Part shown: positions 16,071 through 24,242 of the stretch, piece by piece
Layout of the letters: each line of letters begins with the position of its first letter
Position numbering within the stretch: position 1 is the stretch's first letter
DNA from: Lachnospiraceae bacterium
GTDB taxonomy: Bacteria; Bacillota; Clostridia; Lachnospirales; Lachnospiraceae
Assembly (NCBI GenBank): GCA_022791575.1
Contig: JAAVZI010000057.1
Span: 1 to 45,832, forward strand
DNA length: 45,832 nt
Direction of reading: 5' to 3'
Position numbers and translations under genes: made by a program
The notes under the pieces: generated by a model
The model's input: the letters and a program-made list of their open reading frames with translations, nothing else
Database searches by the model: none
What the model was told of the DNA's origin: nothing

Positions 16071-16847
16071 ATGGCATCACTTATGGCGCCTGTCAAAGAT
16101 GGTAAATTAGTAGGCCAGACAGTGGAAGAGGCAACTGACAGCACCAGTACTAGAAAAGTCAGCAATACTATGGATAAAGAGGCTTTTCTGCAGTTATTGG
16201 TAGCGCAGATGCAGTATCAGGACCCATTGGAACCGACTTCTAATACTGAATATGTTGCTCAGCTCGCAACCTTCTCAGAGTTGGAAGCTATGACGAATCT
16301 GAATGAATCAATGGCGATTTCAAGAGCTTCCGAGTTGATTGGGAAGAAGGTTACAGTTCAGAAAGTATCTGCGACAACTGGTGATATTACAGCAACAGCA
16401 GGAAATGTGGATTATGTTATTGTTGAGAATAACAAGGCCTATCTGGTAATTGATGATGAGCCATATTCGATCGATGACTTAACCTCCGTTATGACAGAAG
16501 AGTATTGGAAGAAATATCAGGATACGCTGGATAAGGAATCTGTTACCGCACAGACCATTATGGCGGCGATTGCTACACTTCCGAAGGATGTGAAGGATCT
16601 TACACTGAAAGATCATGCAGAACTTGTCAAAGCCATTAGAAAGACGTATAATGAATTAAGTACAGAAGAACAGCGTCAGGTGTCGGATGAAGCTTTGGTT
16701 AAGCTGATTAAAGCAGAAACTCAGATTGCTAAGTTAGAAGCTGAAGAGAAACGAGACGAGGAAGATAAGAAAGACCCGGATGATTCATCTGATGATAAGA
16801 CAGAAGAAGGTTCCGGTGATAAAACAGAAGGTACACCAAAAGCATAA
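16071..16847 (+). CDS. flgD: Flagellar hook cap protein FlgD with unusual C-terminal extension
   Basis: 258 aa. FlgD caps the growing hook and helps FlgE polymerise. Residues 30-100 are classic FlgD: MDKEAFLQLLVAQMQYQDPL, then TEYVAQLATFSELEAM, then ASELIGKKV. A short conserved segment (113-140) follows. Residues about 159-224 instead read like the helical module found in Firmicute cell-surface proteins (IATLPKDVKDLTLKDHAE, YNELSTEEQRQV, LVKLIKAETQIAKLE). Residues 225-258 are an extremely acidic Asp/Glu/Lys/Ser tail. Typical FlgD is ~140-230 aa. AAAGGAG precedes ATG 16071. The core call is secure; the role of the extension is unknown. Confidence 0.93.
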   Translation: MASLMAPVKDGKLVGQTVEEATDSTSTRKVSNTMDKEAFLQLLVAQMQYQDPLEPTSNTEYVAQLATFSELEAMTNLNESMAISRASELIGKKVTVQKVSATTGDITATAGNVDYVIVENNKAYLVIDDEPYSIDDLTSVMTEEYWKKYQDTLDKESVTAQTIMAAIATLPKDVKDLTLKDHAELVKAIRKTYNELSTEEQRQVSDEALVKLIKAETQIAKLEAEEKRDEEDKKDPDDSSDDKTEEGSGDKTEGTPKA

Positions 16848-16871
16848 TTTGTCTAAAGGAGGAAAAAACAA

Positions 16872-17273
16872 ATGCAGATTAAAAATTCGCAGTTTTCTTC
16901 TATAGAGCAGATTGCAGGACAGTATTTACAAAATGCAGGCAAAAGCAGCAGATCAGATCAGAATGCAGAAGCGAAGAGCTTTCAAGAGGTTTTAACCAGT
17001 AAGGTTGAGAGCAAAAGCAAGGAACTAAAATTCACTAAGCATGCCAGTGAACGTCTGGGAAGCAGAGATATTAATATTTCAGATGAACAGATGGAGCGCC
17101 TTGAGAATGGTGCAAAGCGGGCTGGAGAAAAGGGAATTAAAGAATCTCTTGTATTAGTGGATTCCTTGGCATTTATTGTAAATACCAGACAGAACACAGT
17201 GATTACTGCCATGAATCAGGCAGAAACCAGCGAGAATATTTATACCAATATTGATGGTGCAGTGATTATGTAG
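16872..17273 (+). CDS. Flagellar operon protein (TIGR02530 family)
   Basis: 133 aa. It resembles the small conserved protein found between flgD and flgE in many Firmicute and some other flagellar operons, known as the TIGR02530 flagellar operon protein; its biochemical role is not established. The conserved C-terminal part begins at KFTKHASERLGSRDINIS and continues through NGAKRAGEKGIKESLVLVDSLAFIV and NTVITAM. No signal peptide or membrane helix is visible, so it is probably cytoplasmic or an export substrate. AAAGGAGG lies before ATG 16872. Its position next to fliK, flgD and flgE suggests hook assembly. Confidence 0.88.
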   Translation: MQIKNSQFSSIEQIAGQYLQNAGKSSRSDQNAEAKSFQEVLTSKVESKSKELKFTKHASERLGSRDINISDEQMERLENGAKRAGEKGIKESLVLVDSLAFIVNTRQNTVITAMNQAETSENIYTNIDGAVIM

Positions 17274-17294
17274 CCGGACCTGAGAAGGGAGCTC

Positions 17295-17345
17295 ATGTTT
17301 CCGATTGACAGAAGAAACAAAACTGCTGCCAGAAACTCGCTTTAG
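17295..17345 (+). CDS. Possible 16-residue peptide before flgE
   Basis: ATG 17295 reads MFPIDRRNKTAARNSL then TAG. It follows a good AAGGGAG site (17285-17291) and ends 28 nt before flgE. It may be a translated leader coupling ribosome flow to flgE, or a chance frame. There is no homology basis. Confidence 0.25.
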   Translation: MFPIDRRNKTAARNSL

Positions 17346-17373
17346 AAAATAAAATTTAGGAGGAAATGCAGCT

Positions 17374-18765
17374 ATGATGAGATCAATGTATGCTGGTGTG
17401 GCAGGTCTGAGAACACACCAGACAAAGATGGATGTAATTGGTAATAATATTGCCAATGTAAACACCGTCGGTTATAAATCAATGAATATTACATTTCAGG
17501 AACTTTTGTACCAGACAACTTCATCGGCTTCCGGACCGGATAATGCAACCGGAAGGGCTGGTATCAATGCTAAACAGATCGGTCTTGGTGTAACGACCGG
17601 TGCGATTAATACACAGATTACAACTCCTGGAGCCAGCCAGACAACAGGTAATCCATTTGATATTAGAATTACAGGTGACAGCTTCTTTATTGTTAGTGAT
17701 GGCGTCAGCAATTATTTCACAAAAGCTGGTGCATTTTATGTGGATTCAGCGGGTACTTTGGCTATGACAACAAACGGTTATACAGTAATGGGATGGAAGC
17801 CAGATCCGAATGATCCTTCTATTATCAGACAGGATACTGTAGAGCCTCTGCAGATCATGTCAGCAGAAAACCTGACGGTTCCGCCGACACCGACAACTTT
17901 GGCGACTGCAAGCGGTATTATTGATGTGAACAATGCCAGCCTGAATTCAGATGATGGTGCTATCTATAATCTGAATTTCTACGATAACATGGGATACAAA
18001 TATATTGCTAAATTCTCGGTGAAAGCAGTCAATAAGGCAACAAGGGAGTTTTCCATAGAATTGACAGATATTCTAAATGCTGGTGATAAGGGCCGAAGCA
18101 TATGTAATGGTGATCCAGATGTTTTGCGGCAAATGGTCAGCTTCGGTGGTGAGGGACAGCTTTCTACTACTCTAAAGTACGATCAGGATGAAGGTACGTT
18201 TGAATATATTATGGGTGAAGGAATTAAGAGTACCATGCTCTCGTTTAATCCTGATTATACCGATCCTGCAACTGGTGAGACCATGGGGCATTTTTCAGAT
18301 GTAGAAATTGATTTTTCTACAACGAATAACTTTGATAACAACGGAACAAGTACATTTGGATTGGATTCTGGTGATCTCAAGAATAACGGTGCCGGTAAGC
18401 AGATGGGTAATATGATCGGTATTTCAATTTCAAATAATGGTGAAATTTATGGTACTTATGATAATGGAGATAAAAAACTTCTGGGTCAGATAGCAGTTGC
18501 AAGTTTTAGCAATGCTTCCGGTCTTCAGAAGGAAGGTGAGAACCTTTATTCCGAAACTATGAACTCTGGAAGGTTTGATGGAATCGGTCAGGTTGTTACA
18601 GCTGATGGTGGCGGTATGACTACAGGTGTTCTGGAGATGTCCAATGTAGATTTATCTTTGGAATTTACAGAGATGATTACTACACAGAGAGGTTTCCAGG
18701 CCAATTCGAGAATTATTACCACTTCTGATTCTATCCTGGAGGAACTGGTTAATCTGAAGAGATAA
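17374..18765 (+). CDS. flgE: Flagellar hook protein FlgE
   Basis: 463 aa. FlgE polymerises into the hook, the universal joint between rod and filament. The N-terminal axial signature is IGNNIANVNTVGYKS (about residues 22-36). The middle holds the FlgE D1/D2 domains (for example GDSFFIVSDG). The C-terminus TTQRGFQANSRIITTSDSIL is the conserved D0 helix. A strong TAGGAGG site lies 9 nt before ATG 17374; a second ATG follows directly. A stable hairpin stands just after its stop, before flbD. Confidence 0.97.
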   Translation: MMRSMYAGVAGLRTHQTKMDVIGNNIANVNTVGYKSMNITFQELLYQTTSSASGPDNATGRAGINAKQIGLGVTTGAINTQITTPGASQTTGNPFDIRITGDSFFIVSDGVSNYFTKAGAFYVDSAGTLAMTTNGYTVMGWKPDPNDPSIIRQDTVEPLQIMSAENLTVPPTPTTLATASGIIDVNNASLNSDDGAIYNLNFYDNMGYKYIAKFSVKAVNKATREFSIELTDILNAGDKGRSICNGDPDVLRQMVSFGGEGQLSTTLKYDQDEGTFEYIMGEGIKSTMLSFNPDYTDPATGETMGHFSDVEIDFSTTNNFDNNGTSTFGLDSGDLKNNGAGKQMGNMIGISISNNGEIYGTYDNGDKKLLGQIAVASFSNASGLQKEGENLYSETMNSGRFDGIGQVVTADGGGMTTGVLEMSNVDLSLEFTEMITTQRGFQANSRIITTSDSILEELVNLKR

Positions 18766-18785
18766 CAGGATTTAGATATAAGAGA

Positions 18786-18820
18786 TGATCCGGAAGCATC
18801 CTGCTGGTGTTTCCGGATCA
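18786..18820 (+). repeat. Stable intercistronic hairpin after flgE
   Basis: TGATCCGGAAGCA (18786-18798) pairs with TGTTTCCGGATCA (18808-18820) over 13 bp with one G-T pair and a 9-nt loop. No T tract follows, and the flbD ribosome site begins 3 nt later. It may protect the flgE mRNA 3' end or modulate flbD translation. Confidence 0.7.
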
Positions 18821-18837
18821 ATCAGAGGAAATGGGCT

Positions 18838-19038
18838 ATGATAGAGATTACAAGACTAAATGGTAAAGAATTAATTATTAATGCAGAATTGATAGAAACC
18901 GTGGAAGAAACACCGGATACGGTAATTACCCTAACAAATGGAAAAAAATTAATTGTAAAAGAAAGTAGACAAGAAGTGAAAAATTTAGTAATATCATATA
19001 AGAGAGATATTTTTAAAATTCTAAATGAAAAAGATTAG
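18838..19038 (+). CDS. flbD: Flagellar protein FlbD (SwrD family)
   Basis: 66 aa, the typical length. It belongs to the small FlbD/YlzI/SwrD family. In B. subtilis SwrD increases flagellar torque by supporting stator function. The family pattern is complete: MIEITRLNGKELIINAELIE, then the TPDTVITLTNGKKLIVKES block. The predicted fold is a small beta structure without membrane segments. A GAGGAAA site precedes ATG 18838. Its position between flgE and motA, also seen in Bacillus (where motAB is elsewhere), fits a link to the motor. Confidence 0.93.
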   Translation: MIEITRLNGKELIINAELIETVEETPDTVITLTNGKKLIVKESRQEVKNLVISYKRDIFKILNEKD

Positions 19039-19052
19039 GTAGGTGGAAGAAC

Positions 19053-19865
19053 GTGGATATAGCATCATTAATAGGCCTTATAGCTGGATTTGTGCTTGTA
19101 ATTTTTGGTATCGTATTTGATATCGATGCAGGAGTTAACTTTGGAACACTCTTTAACTTTTTGGATGTTCCATCGGCAATTATTACTTTTGGTGGAGCAT
19201 TTACATGTGTGCTGACTTCATACAGTTTGTCAGATTACATAAAAAATCTAAAGGGATTCACGATGATTTTCAAACCGCCTGTGATTGATGAGGCTGGGAC
19301 AATTAAAAGTATCATAGATTTGTCTAACGTTGCCCGTAAGGAAGGTCTGCTTGCATTAGAGGAAGCAGCAAATGATTTGGAAGATGAGTTCCTGAAAAAG
19401 GGAATTTTACTTATAGTAGATGGTACAGATCCAGAATTGGTTCGAGGTATTTTGGAAACCGAGCTAATGTGTATGGAAGGTCGTCATAAGGATGTTGTGG
19501 GCTTTTGGGATAATATTGCTGCCATGGGTCCTGCCTGGGGTATGATTGGTACGTTGATTGGATTGGTTAACATGTTGAAGGCGCTGGATGATCCATCTGC
19601 AATCGGACCGGCCATGGCGGTTGCCTTGTTAACAACTCTGTATGGTTCCTTGTTGGCCAACTGGATTGCGATACCGGCTTCTACCAAGATGAAGAACAAT
19701 AATGCTATTGAAGTTCAAATTAAGGAAGTTATGATAGAAGGGCTTTTATCAATTCAGGCAGGTGAGAACCCACGAGTAATTGAAGAAAAGCTAAAGTCCT
19801 TCTTGTCACCAAAGACCAGAGAGGCTATGACTGCCGAAAATGGAGGTGGAGAAGAGGATGGCTAG
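19053..19865 (+). CDS. motA: Flagellar motor stator protein MotA
   Basis: 270 aa. MotA forms the outer ring of the proton- or sodium-driven stator around a MotB dimer and pushes on FliG. Four membrane helices are visible: residues about 5-25, 33-52, 148-172 (PAWGMIGTLIGLVNML) and 182-205. The large cytoplasmic loop lies between helices 2 and 3. The start is GTG 19053, after a GGTAGGTGG site. The last bases ATGGCTAG contain both the motB start and the motA stop (8-nt overlap), so the two are translationally coupled. Confidence 0.96.
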   Translation: MDIASLIGLIAGFVLVIFGIVFDIDAGVNFGTLFNFLDVPSAIITFGGAFTCVLTSYSLSDYIKNLKGFTMIFKPPVIDEAGTIKSIIDLSNVARKEGLLALEEAANDLEDEFLKKGILLIVDGTDPELVRGILETELMCMEGRHKDVVGFWDNIAAMGPAWGMIGTLIGLVNMLKALDDPSAIGPAMAVALLTTLYGSLLANWIAIPASTKMKNNNAIEVQIKEVMIEGLLSIQAGENPRVIEEKLKSFLSPKTREAMTAENGGGEEDG

Positions 19866-20655
19866 AAAAAAGAAGGAAGAAGAGGCACCTCAAGGTGCTC
19901 CCGCGTGGATGGCCACGTTTAGTGACCTGATGAATCTTTTGCTTTGCTTCTTCGTTTTGTTGTTCTCTATGTCAACCGTAGATGCTGAAAAGTTCGAACA
20001 GATAGCAGCAGCCTTGTCGAATAGTTTCAGCGTGCTTCCGGCGGGAGGGGCTGCCATGGGAGAGGGAGCTTTAGTTTCTAACGGTGTAGCTCAGTTGAAT
20101 GATCTAGCGGTCTATAGTACCAATATGGGTGAGAAGACAGAAAAGAGAGAAGAGCAGGAGGCCCTTCAGGAACTAGAAGAAGAGAAACTTGAACAATCAG
20201 AAAAAATGGCAGAAGAAATTGAGGAAAAGCTAGAGCAAAGCAATGTGATAGAAGCGGTTGAGATAGACTTTACATCTCAGTATGTTGTATTAACTCTTAA
20301 TGGAACCTTATTATTTGATTCCGGTAAGGCGGAGATCCGCCAGGAGGCTATGGGAGTTGTAGATTCTATAGGAGAATTGCTGCCAGGGTATGCTGGAAAT
20401 GTAATTGAAATTGAAGGACATACGGATAATGTACCGATTCATACGGCCAGATACAGGAACAATAATGAATTATCTTCTGCAAGAGCCATATCGGTTGCTG
20501 AATATTATATGCAGACCAGGAATCTAAATCCGTCTACTTTAAAATATTCCGGCCGAGGAGAATATGTCCCTATTGGAGATAACAATACAGCAGAGGGAAG
20601 AGCCCAGAATCGGCGCGTTGAAATAAAGATCTATAATGAATTAAGTTCAAATTAA
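19858..20655 (+). CDS. motB: Flagellar motor stator protein MotB
   Basis: 265 aa. MotB provides the ion-binding aspartate and anchors the stator to peptidoglycan. A positively charged N-terminus is followed by PAWMATFSDLMNLLLCFFVL with Asp23 as the ion-carrying residue, and a single membrane helix (about 22-42). A charged helical linker/plug follows. The OmpA-like domain (about 140-260) contains the peptidoglycan-binding IEGHTDNVPI and LSSARAISVAEYYM. ATG 19858 overlaps the end of motA; a GAGGTGGAG site lies just upstream. Confidence 0.96.
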   Translation: MARKKKEEEAPQGAPAWMATFSDLMNLLLCFFVLLFSMSTVDAEKFEQIAAALSNSFSVLPAGGAAMGEGALVSNGVAQLNDLAVYSTNMGEKTEKREEQEALQELEEEKLEQSEKMAEEIEEKLEQSNVIEAVEIDFTSQYVVLTLNGTLLFDSGKAEIRQEAMGVVDSIGELLPGYAGNVIEIEGHTDNVPIHTARYRNNNELSSARAISVAEYYMQTRNLNPSTLKYSGRGEYVPIGDNNTAEGRAQNRRVEIKIYNELSSN

Positions 20656-20667
20656 GGAGGTAAACCA

Positions 20668-21186
20668 ATGAAAAAGAGTTTGCTGAATATTATTACACTT
20701 GCAGTACTGGTTGTAAATCTAGTTTTATCCATTGTGATGGTATTCTCTGTAGTGCCTGCATCCAGTAAAATGAATGATATGATTACCAAAGTATGTACCG
20801 CTCTGGATCTGGAATTAGAAAGCCAGCAGAAGGCGAATGGAAAAAAAGATTATAAGATTGAGGATTTGGAAGAGATCGCTCTTGATGAGGAACTGACAGT
20901 TGAAGTCAAGAGCTCTGAAGGAGATAACACAAAGCATTATGGAGCGATTTCTTTGGCCATTGTTGTGGATAATAAGCATGAGGATTATGCAACTTACTCA
21001 GAATCTATTACAACTAAATCTACGTTGATTAAGGATGCGGTAACAGATGTTATTAGCAGCTTTACCGTAGAAGAGATCCAAAGCAATAAAGACGGCGTAC
21101 AGCAGGCTATATTGGAAAGATTGCAGAAATTATTTGATTCAGATTTTATAGTAAGAATTGCTTATAAGAAATGGTTATTCCAATAA
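20668..21186 (+). CDS. fliL: Flagellar basal body-associated protein FliL
   Basis: 172 aa. FliL is a single-pass membrane protein that surrounds and stabilises active stators. The membrane helix is at residues 5-29 (IITLAVLVVNLVLSIVMVFS). The rest is the extracytoplasmic domain, with a family-like C-terminal part (TTKSTLIKDAVTDVISSFTVEEI). Overall similarity is moderate, and the call rests on architecture and position between motB and fliM. AAGGAGG precedes ATG 20668. Confidence 0.88.
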   Translation: MKKSLLNIITLAVLVVNLVLSIVMVFSVVPASSKMNDMITKVCTALDLELESQQKANGKKDYKIEDLEEIALDEELTVEVKSSEGDNTKHYGAISLAIVVDNKHEDYATYSESITTKSTLIKDAVTDVISSFTVEEIQSNKDGVQQAILERLQKLFDSDFIVRIAYKKWLFQ

Positions 21187-21220
21187 GATAGAAGATTAGA
21201 TCACCTGGGAGGTGAAAAGA

Positions 21221-22201
21221 ATGGGAGATGTGTTATCCCAAAGCGAGATTGACCAGCTGTTGAATGCGTTGAGTTCAGGTGAGCTGGATGCAGAGGAAAT
21301 GAAGGATAACAAGGAACGGCCAGTCAAGAATTATGATTTTGCACGTCCAGCCAAGTTTTCAAAAGAACATCTTCGAACCCTGGAAATTATATTTGAACAT
21401 TATGCAAGACTGCTGTCAACAGAGCTGTCTGTACATATGAGAAAGACGGTACAGATAGATGTCATGAATTCAGAGGCAGTTACCTATTCGGAGTTTTCTA
21501 ATGCATTATCGAATCCAGTAATACTGGGAATTGTGAATGCTTCTCCGTTGAAGGAGAACTTTATTATGGAGTTAGCTTCGAATATAGGCTTTGCAATCGT
21601 AGATCGTATGCTTGGAGGACCAGGAGTTCCATTATCAAGACCAAGAGAATTTTCGGAGATAGAGATTACAATTGTAGAACGAATGATGTCGATTGCAGCC
21701 AAATTGCTGAAAGAACCATGGCAGACTGTAATTGAGATGCAGCCGGATATGGAGAGGATAGAAACCAATAGCCAGTTTGCACAATTCGTAGCCCCAACAG
21801 AGATGACTGCAATTGTGACTATGAATATAAAGCTGGGTGATGTAGAAGGCCTTATGAATATCTGTATACCATTTGAGGCTGTAAAAGATGTTATGGATAA
21901 GCTGAATACAAAATACTGGTATTCTAATAAACAAGATAACGATGCGAATTCTTATCATGAATCCATTGAAAGGCTTATTTCCAAGAGTCATATACCAATC
22001 AAAGCGGTTTTAGGAACCAGTTCTTTATCAGTTCTGGATTTTTCACACCTGCAGTTAGGAGACATTATTCGGCTTGATACCAAGGTGAATGATGAACTTA
22101 ATATCTATGTGGGTAATATAAAGAAGTTTACTGCTCTGCCGGGAGCTTCAGGAGAAAATTATGCAGTAAGGGTAACATCAATATTTAGAGAGGAGCAGTG
22201 A
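21221..22201 (+). CDS. fliM: Flagellar motor switch protein FliM
   Basis: 326 aa. FliM forms the middle of the C-ring and binds CheY-P. The N-terminal CheY-P-binding motif LSQSEIDQLLNAL is at residues 5-17, then the linker YDFARPAKFSKEHLRTLE. The CheC-like middle domain contains ELASNIGFAIVDRMLGGPG. The C-terminal SpoA domain ends with ALPGASGENYAVRVT. ATG 21221 follows GGGAGGTG at 21208-21214; a GTG at 21212 lies in the ribosome site and was rejected. fliY begins 4 nt after the stop. Confidence 0.97.
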   Translation: MGDVLSQSEIDQLLNALSSGELDAEEMKDNKERPVKNYDFARPAKFSKEHLRTLEIIFEHYARLLSTELSVHMRKTVQIDVMNSEAVTYSEFSNALSNPVILGIVNASPLKENFIMELASNIGFAIVDRMLGGPGVPLSRPREFSEIEITIVERMMSIAAKLLKEPWQTVIEMQPDMERIETNSQFAQFVAPTEMTAIVTMNIKLGDVEGLMNICIPFEAVKDVMDKLNTKYWYSNKQDNDANSYHESIERLISKSHIPIKAVLGTSSLSVLDFSHLQLGDIIRLDTKVNDELNIYVGNIKKFTALPGASGENYAVRVTSIFREEQ

Positions 22202-22205
22202 AATA

Positions 22206-23423
22206 ATGGATGGAATGCTATCGCAAGATGAAATTAATGCGTTGCTGAACGGAATATCAGATGAAGATACAGGAGATTCTCCTGCGGAAGAGACTATGGG
22301 AGCAGAATCAGAACCGGCAGTTTCAGAGTTTGATACATTGACAGATGTGGAAAAAGATGCCGTAGGTGAGATTTCCAATATCAGTATGGGTACTGCGGCA
22401 ACAACGCTATATTCTCTTGTTAATAGAAAAGTAACGATATCAACTCCGATTGTATCTGTTGCAACCTGGGAAAATGTGATCGAGAGTTATGATAGGCCAT
22501 GTGTATTTATTCAGATTTCATATACAGTTGGCCTGGATGGAAAGAATATCCTGATTCTTAAAGAAAAGGATGTTAAAATAATTACAGACTTAATGATGGG
22601 TGGGGATGGAACGAATACAGATGGAGTACTGGATGAGATCCATTTAAGCGCGATTGGTGAAGCGATGAATCAGATGATGGGTTCTTCGGCAACGTCTCTT
22701 TCCTCCATGCTGAATAAGAAGATTGACATTAGTACACCTCAGGCAAGTCTGGTTGATTTAAATGATAATATTGATACATCAGATATTGCGCCGTTTTTGA
22801 ATGGTGATTTTATTAAGATAACCTTTAGAATGGAAATTGATGAGTTGGTGGACAGTGAGATCATGCAGCTGTATCCAATTGCTTTTGCAAAGGACTTGTA
22901 TGATAGTTTTGCATTAAGTATGCAGGCAGAGACAGAAGAGACTCCAGCAGCGCCGGCAGAAGCACCTGCACCGGCTCCAGCGCCGCAGGCAGCACCAGTA
23001 CAGCAGGCAGCGCCGCCTAATATGGCAATGCCGCAGCAGCAGGCAGCGCCGCAGCCTATGCCAATGATGCAGCAGATGCCACCTAATATGGCAATGCAGC
23101 AGCCATATATGATGCCGCCTATGCAGAATGTAAATGTGCAGCCGGCTCAATTCCAGGCTTTCTCTAATGATATGACATTTGCCAACGGACCGGAAAACAT
23201 TGACTTGATTATGGATGTGCCGTTGGATGTTACGGTAGAATTAGGACGCACTCATAAATCCATTCAGGAAATTCTGGATTTTACACCGGGAACGATTATA
23301 GAATTAAATAAGATTGCTGGTGAGCCAATTGATGTAATTGTGAATGGAAAACTGGTGGCGAAGGGTGAAGTAGTTGTAATTGAAGAGAGTTTTGGAGTAC
23401 GGGTAACAGAGATTATCCACTAA
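22206..23423 (+). CDS. fliY: Flagellar motor switch phosphatase FliY (FliN domain fused)
   Basis: 405 aa. FliY combines a CheC-type CheY-P phosphatase with the FliN/SpoA C-ring domain, so no separate fliN is needed. Residues 4-14 (MLSQDEINALL) are a CheY-P-binding motif like that of FliM. The CheC-like domain has both active-site helices, VGEISNISMGTAATTL (E..N) and AIGEAMNQMMGSSATSL (E..N). A Pro/Ala/Gln/Met-rich linker (about 237-315) built from DNA repeats joins it to the C-terminal SpoA domain (about 330-400: VPLDVTVELGRTHKSIQEIL). ATG 22206 has GAGGAG upstream. Confidence 0.96.
   Translation: MDGMLSQDEINALLNGISDEDTGDSPAEETMGAESEPAVSEFDTLTDVEKDAVGEISNISMGTAATTLYSLVNRKVTISTPIVSVATWENVIESYDRPCVFIQISYTVGLDGKNILILKEKDVKIITDLMMGGDGTNTDGVLDEIHLSAIGEAMNQMMGSSATSLSSMLNKKIDISTPQASLVDLNDNIDTSDIAPFLNGDFIKITFRMEIDELVDSEIMQLYPIAFAKDLYDSFALSMQAETEETPAAPAEAPAPAPAPQAAPVQQAAPPNMAMPQQQAAPQPMPMMQQMPPNMAMQQPYMMPPMQNVNVQPAQFQAFSNDMTFANGPENIDLIMDVPLDVTVELGRTHKSIQEILDFTPGTIIELNKIAGEPIDVIVNGKLVAKGEVVVIEESFGVRVTEIIH
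23001..23096 (+). repeat. Short repeats encoding the FliY linker
   Basis: CAGCAGGCAGCGCCGC occurs at 23001-23016 and 23037-23052. CCTAATATGGCAATG occurs at 23016-23030 and 23082-23096. The repeats encode the Pro/Ala/Gln/Met-rich flexible linker of fliY and may expand or shrink by slippage or recombination. Confidence 0.7.
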
Positions 23424-23495
23424 TTATCAGTGGAATGATTTCATAAATGAAACTAAAAGAAATTTGAAAGGAAATTGAAATAGGAGTGAAAAGAT

Positions 23496-23858
23496 ATGGC
23501 AAAGAATATTTTAGTATGTGACGATGCGGCATTTATGAGAATGATGATTAAGGATATTTTAACAAAGAACGGCTATAATGTAGTAGGAGAAGCCGAGAAT
23601 GGCGCAAAGGCTGTAGAGAAGTACAATGAGACAAAGCCGGATCTGGTGCTTATGGATATTACCATGCCGGAAATGGATGGAATTCAGGCATTAAAGAAGA
23701 TTAAAGAGACCGATGCAGGCGCTCTGGTTATTATGTGTTCAGCTATGGGACAGCAGGCGATGGTTATTGAGTCTATCCAGTCTGGAGCGAAGGACTTTAT
23801 TGTTAAGCCTTTCCAGGCAGATCGTGTATTAGAGGCTGTTAAAAAGGTAGTTGGTTAG
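23496..23858 (+). CDS. cheY: Chemotaxis response regulator CheY
   Basis: 120 aa, a single receiver domain. Phosphorylated by CheA, it binds FliM/FliY to change motor rotation. The acidic pocket is D9-D10, the phosphorylated residue is D54 (LVLMDITMPEMDG), the switch residue is Ser82 and the conserved lysine is K104 (VKPF). No output domain is attached. AGGAGTG precedes ATG 23496. It lies directly after fliY, its predicted phosphatase, as in Bacillus. Confidence 0.97.
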   Translation: MAKNILVCDDAAFMRMMIKDILTKNGYNVVGEAENGAKAVEKYNETKPDLVLMDITMPEMDGIQALKKIKETDAGALVIMCSAMGQQAMVIESIQSGAKDFIVKPFQADRVLEAVKKVVG

Positions 23859-23864
23859 TATGAT

Positions 23865-24230
23865 ATGACAATGTTGATTGCGGCAGACAGCAGTCTGGAT
23901 AATTTTCTGCGCTTTCTGGCTTCATTGGGAATTTTCCTATTTGTTTTGGCACTGGCTTATTTTGTAACTAGATGGATAGGCAATTATCAGAAATTTCAAT
24001 TGAAGAGCCGGAATATACAAGTTATTGAGACTATGCGTATTGCCAATAATAAGTATGTCCAGATTGTAAAGGTTGCAGAAGAATATCTGGTAATTAGTAT
24101 TGCAAAGGAGCGTATAGAGCTTTTAACAAAGCTGGATGAGAAAAATATTAATGCACTCCATATACCTGACGAGAAGCATACAGAAACATTTCAGGATATA
24201 TTAAAGAAGCTGAAAGCAAATAAGAAGTAG
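23865..24230 (+). CDS. fliO: Flagellar biosynthesis protein FliO (FliZ)
   Basis: 121 aa. FliO helps assemble the FliP ring of the export gate. One membrane helix (about residues 14-36) is followed by a short cytoplasmic domain with the family pattern NIQVIETMRIANNKYVQIVKV and EEYLVISI. Sequence similarity in this family is low; position before fliP makes the call firm. ATG 23865 is used; ATG 23871 is possible. The ribosome site is weak, so coupling to cheY (6 nt upstream) is likely. Confidence 0.88.
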   Translation: MTMLIAADSSLDNFLRFLASLGIFLFVLALAYFVTRWIGNYQKFQLKSRNIQVIETMRIANNKYVQIVKVAEEYLVISIAKERIELLTKLDEKNINALHIPDEKHTETFQDILKKLKANKK

Positions 24231-24242
24231 GTAGGATGAGGC

